This document shows, in pieces, positions 34,098-41,718 of a stretch of 64,000 nucleotides of DNA (positions are counted from its first letter, which is position 1; each line of letters starts with the position of its first letter). The stretch lies in the NCBI GenBank assembly GCA_963744575.1, contig CAVUUF010000015.1, forward strand, positions 1 through 64,000, read 5' to 3'. The stretch comes from Palsa-504 sp963744575. Lineage in GTDB: Bacteria > Actinomycetota > Actinomycetes > Streptosporangiales > Streptosporangiaceae. A model generated the notes under the pieces. That model was given only the letters and a program-made list of their open reading frames with translations, was not told where the DNA came from and did not search any database. A program made the translations under genes and the position numbers.

Positions 34098-35438
34098 GTG
34101 ACCTCGCCCGCGCTTCAGCAGCCCCAGTGGCCTGACCATGCTTGCCTCGAGACCGTCGTACACAGCCTGGAAGGGCTCCCGCCGCTGGTGCTCGCGGCCG
34201 AGTGCGACCAGCTGAAGGACCGGCTGGCCGCGGTCGCGCGCGGTGAGGCGTTCCTGCTGCACGGCGGCGACTGCGCGGAGACCTTCGCCGGCACGACAGC
34301 CGGCAGCATCCGGGGCAAGTTCAGGACGCTGCTGCAGATGGCCGTGGTGCTCACCTACGCGGCCAGCGTCCCGGTGGTGAAGGTCGGCCGGATGGCGGGC
34401 CAGTTCGGCAAGCCGCGGTCGGCGGCCACCGAGGTCAGGGACGGGGTGGAACTCTCCGTCTACCGGGGCGATGCGGTCAACGGCATCGAGTTCACCGCCG
34501 CGGCCAGGACGCCGGACGCGGGCCGGCTGCTGCAGGCGTATCATTGCTCGTCGGCCACGCTGAACCTGTGCCGGTCGCTGGCCGGCGGCGGGTACGCCGA
34601 CCTGCGCCAGGTGCACGCCTGGAACCAGGACTTCGTGGCGGGCAGCCCGGCCGGGCAGCGTTATGAGCAGCTGGCGGACGAGATCGACCGGGCGATCGCG
34701 TTCATGCACGCGTGCGGCGCTGACCCGGAACAGTTCCGTGCGGTGGAGTTCTACGCCAGCCACGAGGCCTTGCTGCTGGACTATGAGCGGGCCCTGACCC
34801 GGACCGACGCGCGGACCGGGCGCGCCTACGGGCTGTCGGCGCACCTGCTGTGGATCGGGGAGCGGACCCGGGCCCTGGGCGGCGCCCACATCGAGCTCGC
34901 GCGCCAGATCCGCAATCCGGTGGCGGTCAAGATCGGCCCGGCGGCCACCGCCCAGGACGTGCTCGCGCTGATCGAGGCGCTCGACCCGGACCGCGAGCCT
35001 GGCCGGCTCACCCTGATCACCCGGATGGGCGCGGGCCGGATCCGCCAGGTACTGGCCCCGCTGGCCGAGAAGGTCGCGGCCAGCGGGGCCGCCGTGGTCT
35101 GGGTGTGCGACCCCATGCACGGCAACACGGTCGAGGCGGCCAGCGGGCACAAGACCAGGTACTTCGACGACGTGCTGGACGAGGTGGCCGGCTTCTTCGA
35201 GGTCCACCGGGCACTCGGCACGCATCCCGGCGGCATCCACATCGAGTTCACCGGCGACGACGTCACCGAGTGCATCGGCGGCGGCCATCACATCGCCGAG
35301 AGCGACCTGAGCCACCGCTACGAAACGGCGTGTGATCCCCGGCTCAACCGCAGCCAGTCCCTGGATCTGGCCTTCCGCGTCGCCGGGCTGTACCGCCTCA
35401 GCGCCGAGAGCGCCGCTCGCACCGCGCCAGGCTCATAG
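34098..35438 (+). CDS. Class II 3-deoxy-7-phosphoheptulonate (DAHP) synthase
   Basis: First enzyme of the shikimate pathway, joining phosphoenolpyruvate and erythrose-4-phosphate. This is the plant/mycobacterial type: FLLHGGDCAETFAG with the metal-binding Cys, VVKVGRMAGQFGKPRS, WVCDPMHGNTVEAASGHKTR, and GGIHIEFTGDDVTECIGGG. The 446 residues match the family. The GTG at 34098 is 49 bases after the decarboxylase stop; the two could be co-transcribed. A catalytic link to aromatic amino-acid decarboxylation is conceivable but not shown. Confidence 0.95.
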   Translation: MTSPALQQPQWPDHACLETVVHSLEGLPPLVLAAECDQLKDRLAAVARGEAFLLHGGDCAETFAGTTAGSIRGKFRTLLQMAVVLTYAASVPVVKVGRMAGQFGKPRSAATEVRDGVELSVYRGDAVNGIEFTAAARTPDAGRLLQAYHCSSATLNLCRSLAGGGYADLRQVHAWNQDFVAGSPAGQRYEQLADEIDRAIAFMHACGADPEQFRAVEFYASHEALLLDYERALTRTDARTGRAYGLSAHLLWIGERTRALGGAHIELARQIRNPVAVKIGPAATAQDVLALIEALDPDREPGRLTLITRMGAGRIRQVLAPLAEKVAASGAAVVWVCDPMHGNTVEAASGHKTRYFDDVLDEVAGFFEVHRALGTHPGGIHIEFTGDDVTECIGGGHHIAESDLSHRYETACDPRLNRSQSLDLAFRVAGLYRLSAESAARTAPGS

Positions 35439-35605
35439 CGACGCGGGTGCGGGTACCTCGGGCCGTTCGGGAAGATTTGAGTCATGATCTGGCACTGCTT
35501 GCGTCCTCTTGGTGGTCTCATAGTGAGACCGGACCGCAGGTACCATCGGGCGCGTTTGCGATGACAGGGATGGGTAGCCAGCCAGGTCGGTTGAGAGGAG
35601 GCGTC

Positions 35606-35965
35606 ATGGCCACCAGCAAGCAGAAGGAAGCCGCGCGGCGTAACATCGCCAAGGCCCGGCAGGCGCAAAGCGCCAGGGCGCACGGTGAGGACGTTCCCCG
35701 CCACGGCGAGGGCATGAGCACCGCGGACAAGGACGAGCTGGCCGACCGGGAGTTCGCCTTCCCGGAGGAACGTAAGGAGCCGCTGACCGACGCCCGGCAC
35801 GTGCGCAACGCGATCGCGCGTTTTGACCAGGTTGAAGGTGTCAGCGATGCCGAGCGGGACAAAGCGTGGAAGCGGATCCTGGCCGCGGCGAGGCGCTTCG
35901 ATATCGAGGTTTCCGAATCCGACTGGCGGGACCTGGCCAAGGGCGGCAAGGACCGCAAGAGCTAA
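35606..35965 (+). CDS. DUF6582-type small conserved protein
   Basis: Hydrophilic 119-residue protein rich in Lys, Arg, Asp and Glu, typical of a widespread actinobacterial family (MATSKQKEAARRNIAKARQA at the start, then FPEERKEPLTDARHVRNAIA, then KRILAAARRFDIEVSESDW). The motif resembles proteins assigned DUF6582, whose function is unknown. ATG 35606 follows GAGGAGG by a good spacing; longer open sequence upstream is not family-like. Monocistronic. Confidence 0.78.
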   Translation: MATSKQKEAARRNIAKARQAQSARAHGEDVPRHGEGMSTADKDELADREFAFPEERKEPLTDARHVRNAIARFDQVEGVSDAERDKAWKRILAAARRFDIEVSESDWRDLAKGGKDRKS

Positions 35966-36040
35966 GCCGTCGTCCTGCTACGGGTATGCTCACCGGGCCT
36001 GGTTAACCAAAGCGGTCTGGGGAGCGGGAGGTGCGCGGCG

Positions 36041-36511
36041 ATGGGAGCTGCGGGATCCCCGGATCCGCGGAACGAGTCCGAAGCGGAGCGAGACGATCGC
36101 AATCTCGCCGAGCTGCTGCAGGAACTGCGCGTGGCCGGGCTCGGTGTGCAGGTCCTGTTCGGGTTCCTGCTCTCGTTGCCGTTCACCACCAGGTTCGTCC
36201 GGCTCAGCCACGCCCAGCGTGACCTGTACCTGGCCACCCTGGTGCTGTCGGCGGTCGCGACGGCGCTGCTGCTCGGGCCGGTCGCCTATCACCGGCTGGT
36301 GTTCCGCCGTGGCCAGAAGGAAGGCCTGGTGCGAGCGGCCAGCGTAATGGCCATCGGCGGGCTGACCGTCGTCGGCCTCGCCGTGTCGGCCGCTGTCTTG
36401 CTGGTGACCAGTTACGTGACCAGCGGCCTGGCCGCGGTACTGATCACCGTCTTCGTCGCCTGCACGTTCGGCATCTTGTGGTTCGCGTTCCCCCTAGCGC
36501 GCCGCCGCTGA
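36041..36511 (+). CDS. DUF6328-type four-helix membrane protein
   Basis: Integral membrane protein of 156 residues. A charged N-terminus (ESEAERDDRNLAELLQELRV) leads into four hydrophobic segments (VLFGFLLSLPFTTRF, LYLATLVLSAVATALLLGP, VMAIGGLTVVGLAVSAAVLL, AAVLITVFVACTFGILWFAF). This pattern is that of the actinobacterial DUF6328 family; the function is unknown. The gene ends before a pair of stem-loops that separate it from the convergent ATP-grasp operon. Confidence 0.8.
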   Translation: MGAAGSPDPRNESEAERDDRNLAELLQELRVAGLGVQVLFGFLLSLPFTTRFVRLSHAQRDLYLATLVLSAVATALLLGPVAYHRLVFRRGQKEGLVRAASVMAIGGLTVVGLAVSAAVLLVTSYVTSGLAAVLITVFVACTFGILWFAFPLARRR

Positions 36512-36628
36512 CCCAGCCGCGGCAGGCTATATCTCACCCGAGGCACCGCACCTCACGCCCCAGGCACCCCGTGCACCTCATGCTTCCCGCCCCGGCTCCC
36601 GCCCGCGCGCCCGCCCCCGCCCGGCCAA

Positions 36629-36687
36629 CGACATCGCTGCCACATCGATGTCGCCGCAGCAGCATCGCTGCCACATCGATGCTGCTG
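36629..36687. terminator. Twin stem-loops with identical loops, bidirectional terminator candidate
   Basis: Hairpin one: cgacatcg / cgatgtcg (8 bp) at 36629-36653. Hairpin two: cagcagcatcg / cgatgctgctg (11 bp) at 36657-36687. Both enclose the same 9-base loop ctgccacat. They lie between two convergent genes, so they probably stop transcription from both sides. The 19-bp core catcgctgccacatcgatg is an exact direct repeat with different but self-complementary extensions. Confidence 0.75.
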
Positions 36688-36692
36688 GGGCA

Positions 36693-37958
36693 CTAGGCCG
36701 AGGATATTCGCGGTGGGTCGCGCAGCACCTGGACGGCCCGCCGCCGGGCCTGTCGCAGGTTCTTGCCGCGGACCGTCAGCTCGGCCAGCGCCGTCGCGAA
36801 CGTGCTGTCGGGACCGGCGACTTCCTGCCCGACCTGGCCGAAGATGTCCAGCTCGACTCCCATGCCGCCGCCGGGAGCGACCTGCGCGAACGGGAGCTCA
36901 GCCAATCGGCCGGTTGCCGGGGCATAAACGACGGCGTTGACCACGGCGCACCGGGGCTTGCGGCTCGGCGTGAGCGCCTGGGGCAGGTCAAGGCAGCTGC
37001 GGAGCTGGGCTTCGATCAGGTCGACGCCCCACACCGCCTCCACCATCTGGTGGATCCTGGTGCCGCCCATCCGGGAATTCACCTCGACCACGCGCGGGCC
37101 GCGGCTAGTGCACTTGCCCTCCACGTGCAGCACCCCGCGGCGGAACCCGAACGACTGGACCGTCCGCACGCTCAGATCGACAAGCTGGCGCACCGCTTTC
37201 TTGTCGTGGTCCGGCGGGAGGTGCAAGCCGGTCTCCTGGAACGAGGGCTCAGCCGTCGGCCAGTTCTGGGACACGCTGGAGAACACGCACTCGCCGTCCT
37301 GCAGGACCAGGTCGACGTCGAACTCCACGCCATCCAGGTACTGCTCAAGGAGCAGATCGCGGCCGGCCCGGAAGATCGTGTTGTACTCCGGGGTCACGAC
37401 GCCGCGGATGAGCTTGTACACCCCTGGCAGCGACTCGAAGCCGTCGACCCGGACGCACCCCATGGCTTCCGCGCCGAACTCCGGCTTGACGACAGCGGGA
37501 AACCCCACCTCGGCGGCGGCGGCGAACAGCTCATCCAGGGATCGGACCCGCAGGGCCCTCGGTGTGGGCAGCCCGAGCCGCGCGGACAGCTCGCGGGTGC
37601 GGACCTTGCTGCGCGCCGCGTCGACCGCCTCCGGCGGGTTGCCCGGCAGCCCCAGCGCCGCGGCTACCCGCGCCGCCTCGCACACCGAGTCCTCCCAGAA
37701 TGTCAGGACGCCATTGGCCCGGACGCCCGAGCGCTCCAAGGCGCCGAGGATCGCCGCGGCATCGACATCCGGGTCACCGCTGATCGGCGCCGGGACCCAC
37801 CGTGTCCCGGCAACCTGGTCTGCGAGCGACTCAGACCAGTGCCCTGGCTCATCGACGATCACCAGGCGCGCGCCAAGGGCGGCGAGCCGCTCGTAATAGC
37901 GGCGCTTGCCCTCGTAACCGGTGCAGACCACGACTACGGTGGGCCCGTCGATGGTCAT
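36693..37958 (-). CDS. ATP-grasp ligase, carnosine-synthase-like
   Basis: Carboxylate-amine ligase of 421 residues that would activate a carboxylate as acyl phosphate and join it to an amine. ATP-grasp features: VGFPAVVKPEFGAEAMGCVR (about 155-174), LLLEQYLDGVEFDVDLVLQD, and the metal/ATP motif VVEVNSRMGGTRIHQM (about 300). The EVNSRMGG segment and overall length recall the carnosine synthase / peptide-ligase branch and not D-Ala-D-Ala ligase. The ATG overlaps the stop of the MFS gene by four bases, so the two are co-translated, and a 43-codon ORF lies upstream of both. A peptide or amino-acid-derivative product is inferred. Confidence 0.86.
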   Translation of the reverse strand: MTIDGPTVVVVCTGYEGKRRYYERLAALGARLVIVDEPGHWSESLADQVAGTRWVPAPISGDPDVDAAAILGALERSGVRANGVLTFWEDSVCEAARVAAALGLPGNPPEAVDAARSKVRTRELSARLGLPTPRALRVRSLDELFAAAAEVGFPAVVKPEFGAEAMGCVRVDGFESLPGVYKLIRGVVTPEYNTIFRAGRDLLLEQYLDGVEFDVDLVLQDGECVFSSVSQNWPTAEPSFQETGLHLPPDHDKKAVRQLVDLSVRTVQSFGFRRGVLHVEGKCTSRGPRVVEVNSRMGGTRIHQMVEAVWGVDLIEAQLRSCLDLPQALTPSRKPRCAVVNAVVYAPATGRLAELPFAQVAPGGGMGVELDIFGQVGQEVAGPDSTFATALAELTVRGKNLRQARRRAVQVLRDPPRISSA

Positions 37959-39634
37959 GCCTCGCTCCAGCGCGGGTCGTCCACCACCGCGGTCTCGCCC
38001 GGCGGGACGTGCACTCCAGGCGCGGTGCTGCTGAGATCGAGTGCGGGCCGCAGGCCTGGCGCCGCCTCGAGCGCGTCGAGCAGCGCGGCGCCTTCCACCC
38101 GGAGCAGCGTCGTGTCCGTCTCCGTGGTGACGGTCGCGTTCCGCGGGACCTGGTCGAGCAGGCCGCGCTCACCGAAGTTGTCGCCAGGACCGAGATGCAC
38201 GACGGTCTTGCCGTCCCGGTGCACCACGACGCGGCCCGCTGCGACGGCGTAGAAGGCGTGCGCCGGGGCCCCCTGGACAACGACGTCGACGCCCGGTGGC
38301 AGCGGGCAGAACTGCGCGGCCGCGGCGAGCTGCTCCAGGACGATCCGCGGCACTCCCACCGTGACCGGAAGGCCCTGCAGGATCTTCACCCTGGAGGCGA
38401 GCGCGTCGGCGCGCTGCGCGTTAAGCCCATCAAGCCCGCGCAGGCCGAGGCCGCACAGGAGGGTGATCAGCATGGCGGCGGCGCCGAGGATCAGCAGGCT
38501 GGCCCGCAACGATGTCAATGCCACCAGAACCGGCGCCAGGACCGCGCCGGCGATCATCGCGGCCACCGACACGGCGTCGAAGATCCCGATCACCCGGCCG
38601 AGCGCCTCACGGGGGGCAATCCGCGCCAATGCCGTCTCGCCGACCACCTCGCAGGAGACAAGAGCGGCATTGCCGATCACCGTTACCGCCAGCGCGATCA
38701 TCAGCACCTGCACGCCGGCATACGCCAGCTGGGTGACGCACGCCAGCAAACCGGTGACGACGACGATCACCGAGACCCGCCTGCTCGTCGACAAACGGCC
38801 GTTGGCGAGCGCGCTCAGCAATCCGCCGACGCCCGCAGCCGTGAGCAGGACACCGTAACCGCCACTGCCGAGCCCAAGCGAGTGCGTGGCGTATACGACC
38901 AGCTGCACGGTCTGGGCTCCGTAGGTGAATTCAACCATCGCCACGATCACGATCAGCCACGGCGCGAACGGAGTCGTGCGCACCGTCCGCAGCCCGCTAG
39001 CCAGCTGGCCGACCCCGGACTTACGCCCGTCGGCCGGAGCCGGGTCGGGAGGCATGGTCGAGGTCAGCAGCGCGGAAACGGCAAAGGTCGCCCCGTTCGC
39101 CAGGAACGCGACCCAGGCGGGAGCCACTCCGAGCAAGATCGCCCCGATCGCCGGGCCGACGAGGACTCCGAGATCCTGCACCGTGTGCAGCAGCGCGTTG
39201 GCCGGGCCGAGCCGGGTCTCACCGACCAGACGCGGCAGCAGCGCCATCGCCGCTGGCCTCTCCGCGCACCCGGCGGCCGACGCCAGGGCGGTGAACGCGA
39301 TCACCAGCGCCACCGGGCCGGCGCTGGCGACCGTCGCAGCGATGGCCGCCATGAGCAGCATCCGCAGGGCGTCACCGGTCAGCAACACGGTGCGCCGACG
39401 ATAGCGGTCGGCGACGGCCCCTCCGAACGGGCCAAGCAGCACGTACGGGACAAGCCGGCAAACGGTCGCGGCGCCCACCCAGCCGGCCGAGTGGGTCGCG
39501 CTGTACACGTATCCGAGCAGCGCCGCGTTGTACAGCCAGTTACCGACTTGCGAGGCGGCGCTGGCCCCGATCAGCGCGCGGGCGGCCGGGACAGCCAGGA
39601 CGTCTCGATACGCCCGGCCCATCGGCTCACCCAT
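37955..39634 (-). CDS. MFS transporter fused to a cyclic-nucleotide-binding domain
   Basis: Residues 1-400 form an MFS_3-type transporter (ASAASQVGNWLYNAALLGYV, the FGGAVADRYRRRTVLLTGDA cytoplasmic motif, about twelve helices). Residues about 425-535 form a cNMP-binding barrel: LPPGVDVVVQGAPAHAFYAV, then HLGPGDNFGERGLLDQVPRN and ATVTTETDTTLLRV; FGERGLLD..RNATV is the phosphate-binding cassette pattern. This suggests an exporter gated by a cyclic nucleotide, or a decoy domain used for oligomerisation. It is co-translated with the ATP-grasp ligase and is probably the exporter of its product. Confidence 0.9.
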   Translation of the reverse strand: MGEPMGRAYRDVLAVPAARALIGASAASQVGNWLYNAALLGYVYSATHSAGWVGAATVCRLVPYVLLGPFGGAVADRYRRRTVLLTGDALRMLLMAAIAATVASAGPVALVIAFTALASAAGCAERPAAMALLPRLVGETRLGPANALLHTVQDLGVLVGPAIGAILLGVAPAWVAFLANGATFAVSALLTSTMPPDPAPADGRKSGVGQLASGLRTVRTTPFAPWLIVIVAMVEFTYGAQTVQLVVYATHSLGLGSGGYGVLLTAAGVGGLLSALANGRLSTSRRVSVIVVVTGLLACVTQLAYAGVQVLMIALAVTVIGNAALVSCEVVGETALARIAPREALGRVIGIFDAVSVAAMIAGAVLAPVLVALTSLRASLLILGAAAMLITLLCGLGLRGLDGLNAQRADALASRVKILQGLPVTVGVPRIVLEQLAAAAQFCPLPPGVDVVVQGAPAHAFYAVAAGRVVVHRDGKTVVHLGPGDNFGERGLLDQVPRNATVTTETDTTLLRVEGAALLDALEAAPGLRPALDLSSTAPGVHVPPGETAVVDDPRWSEA

Positions 39635-39649
39635 CGCGCCCGGGTGTCA

Positions 39650-39781
39650 TCACCGCCGGGGCCTGACGGCCATGGCCGATCGGGCTCGCTGGGACCGGCG
39701 CACGCGGCGCCGCCGGTCCTCCTCGGGGTCCAGGTCTTCGGTGTCGGCCTCGATGAACAGCTCCTTGAACATCGGGTGCAT
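39650..39781 (-). CDS. 43-residue peptide, candidate substrate or precursor for the ATP-grasp/MFS cassette
   Basis: From ATG 39781 the peptide begins MHPMFKELFIEADTEDLDPE and ends in a strongly basic, Arg-rich segment (RRRRVRRSQRARSAMAV, then RPRR). A GGGGAG lies about 8 bases before the ATG, the best ribosome binding site nearby; the longer in-frame ORF to 39925 has no matching signal. It sits 16 bases upstream of the MFS gene and in the same direction. The acidic first half and basic second half look like a leader/core or an RNA-binding peptide. I do not recognise the family; the role as a modified peptide precursor is inference from context only. Confidence 0.5.
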   Translation of the reverse strand: MHPMFKELFIEADTEDLDPEEDRRRRVRRSQRARSAMAVRPRR

Positions 39782-39908
39782 GATGTTTCTCCCCAGGCAG
39801 ACGGCTGAATCCTGGCGATAGCGTGCCTGACCCGCCGTGCGGCCGTCTGTCACCCGGCTGACGCGGTCGTAGTCAGCCTGCCGACACCTCGGCCGCGGCC
39901 TGGTCGGG

Positions 39909-41051
39909 CTACAAGCCGAGGCCACGGCCGATGATCTCCTTCATGATCTCGGTGGTGCCGCCGAAGATGGACTGGACGCGGCTGTCGGCCCAGGCCCGGC
40001 CCACCCGGTACTCGCGCATGTAACCGTAGCCGCCGTGCAACTGGACGCAGCGGTCGGTGACGCGGTTGCACAGCTCTGTGTCCCACCACTTGACCATGGA
40101 CGCCTCGTCGCTGGTCAGCCGGTCGGCGCAGTGCTCGATGACGGCACGGTCGGTGAACTCCCGCGCCACCGCGATCTCGGTGGCCATCTCGGCCAGCACG
40201 AACTTGCTGTGCTGGAACGTCCCGATGGGCTGGCCGAACGCCTGGCGCTCCTTGCCGTAGGCCAGCGTGTCAGCGAAGGCCTGCTCGGCAATGGCCAGCG
40301 CGGTGACGCCGATCGTCACCCGTTCCCGCGGCAGGTTCTGCATCAGCGCGACGAACCCGCCACCCTCCTCCCCCAGCAGGTTGGCGGCCGGCACCTCGAC
40401 GTCGGTGAAGAACAGCTCGGAGGTGTCCTGGGCGTGCATGCCGAGCTTGTCCAGGTTCCGGCCGCGGGTGAAGCCGGGCATGCCCCGCTCCACCATCAGC
40501 AGGCTGATCCCGCGGTGCCCGGCCGCCGGGTCGGTGCGCGCGGCCACGATCACGATGTCGGCCAGTTGCCCGTTGGAGATGAAGGTCTTCTGCCCGTTGA
40601 GCACGTAGTGATCACCCGAACGGACCGCGGTGCTGCGGATTCCCCGCAGGTCACTGCCCGCGCCTGGTTCGGTCATCGCGACGGCCGCGATCAGCTCGCC
40701 TGAGCAGTAGCCGGGGAACCAGCGCTCCCGCTGCCCCGGCGTGCACAACCGGTCCAGGTACGGGCCGATCATGTCGTTGTGCAGCTGGAACATCGGGCCG
40801 CTGGCGCCTGCCCGGGCCAGTTCCTCGTTCAGGACCACGTAGAAGCGGTAGTCGGGCTGCCCGCCGCCGCCGTACTTCTCCTCGAGGTGAATGCCGAGCA
40901 GGCCGGCCCGGCCCGCGGCCAGCCACACGTCGCGGGACACGATCCCGTCCCGTTCCCACTGCTCGTGGTAGGGCGTGATCTCCTTCGCGATGAAGGCCCG
41001 CACCATGTCGCGAAACGCGTCGTGCTCGTCGGTGAAAATCTGTCGCCGCAT
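39909..41051 (-). CDS. Acyl-CoA dehydrogenase
   Basis: FAD-dependent dehydrogenase of 380 residues from ATG 41051 (MRRQIFTDEHDAFRDMVRAF), which has GGGAGG upstream. Family motifs: VAMTEPGAGSDLRGIRSTA (FAD/substrate), GQKTFISNGQLADIVIVAAR, LGMHAQDTSELFFTDVEVP, and the C-terminal LHGGYGYMREYRVGRAWADS followed by SIFGGTTEIMKEIIGRGLGL with the usual catalytic region. It acts in fatty-acid or branched-chain acyl-CoA oxidation; the chain-length preference is not evident. It follows the HNH gene by 37 bases and lies upstream of the peptide cassette. Confidence 0.93.
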   Translation of the reverse strand: MRRQIFTDEHDAFRDMVRAFIAKEITPYHEQWERDGIVSRDVWLAAGRAGLLGIHLEEKYGGGGQPDYRFYVVLNEELARAGASGPMFQLHNDMIGPYLDRLCTPGQRERWFPGYCSGELIAAVAMTEPGAGSDLRGIRSTAVRSGDHYVLNGQKTFISNGQLADIVIVAARTDPAAGHRGISLLMVERGMPGFTRGRNLDKLGMHAQDTSELFFTDVEVPAANLLGEEGGGFVALMQNLPRERVTIGVTALAIAEQAFADTLAYGKERQAFGQPIGTFQHSKFVLAEMATEIAVAREFTDRAVIEHCADRLTSDEASMVKWWDTELCNRVTDRCVQLHGGYGYMREYRVGRAWADSRVQSIFGGTTEIMKEIIGRGLGL

Positions 41052-41088
41052 GGCCGCGGACCTCCCATGGCGTGAGTGAGGACGCTCC

Positions 41089-41601
41089 TCAGGCAGCGCT
41101 GGGCTCACGCAAATAGGCGGCCCACTGGGGGTCGCCGTCGTGCTGAGCGCCCACCAGTCTCCAGTGGGCGCCACGTGGTACCGCTGGCGGCACCGCCAGC
41201 GTCCAGCCGAGTTCCGCGAGCAACCGGTCGGCCTTGCGGTGGTTGCAGATCGTGCAGGACGCCACGCAGTTCTCCCAGACGTGCTGGCCGCCGCGGCTGC
41301 GCGGGATCACGTGGTCGATGGTCTCGGCGCGGCGGCCGCAGTAGCCGCACTTGTAGTTGTCCCGGCGCATCAGCGCGGCCCTGGTCAACGGCACCCGGTT
41401 GCGGTACGGAACGCGGACGTAGCGGCTCAGCCGGATCACCGACGGCGTTACCAGGGCCACCGTCGCGGCGTGCAGGACCACGCCCGCCGCGTCGTCGTGC
41501 ACGACCTCGGCCTTGCCGCCCAGCACGAGGCACACGGCTCGGCGCAAGCCCACCGTGGTCAGCGGTTCATACGTCACGTTGAGCAGCAGCACTCGTCGCA
41601 C
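41089..41601 (-). CDS. HNH endonuclease
   Basis: A 170-residue protein of the actinobacterial stand-alone HNH family. It begins MRRVLLLNVTYEPLTTVGLR. The nuclease core has paired zinc ligands CGYCG and CTIC with the motif ETIDHVIPRSRGGQHVWENC, giving the H-N-H active site (DHV, N in WENC, H in NHRKAD). Similar genes are single-copy and conserved in actinomycetes with no defined role; they are not part of a mobile element here. It is divergent from the prolyl oligopeptidase gene. Confidence 0.9.
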   Translation of the reverse strand: MRRVLLLNVTYEPLTTVGLRRAVCLVLGGKAEVVHDDAAGVVLHAATVALVTPSVIRLSRYVRVPYRNRVPLTRAALMRRDNYKCGYCGRRAETIDHVIPRSRGGQHVWENCVASCTICNHRKADRLLAELGWTLAVPPAVPRGAHWRLVGAQHDGDPQWAAYLREPSAA

Positions 41602-41718
41602 CGCACCTCCCGCTGGCGTCCGCCGTCTATCTGAACCTCATGCTCCCAGTGTGTCGCCTGGTACGCACATCCGCCACCACATAAGCGTACAAGTTGCCGG
41701 AGACCGTAAAGTGCCTCC

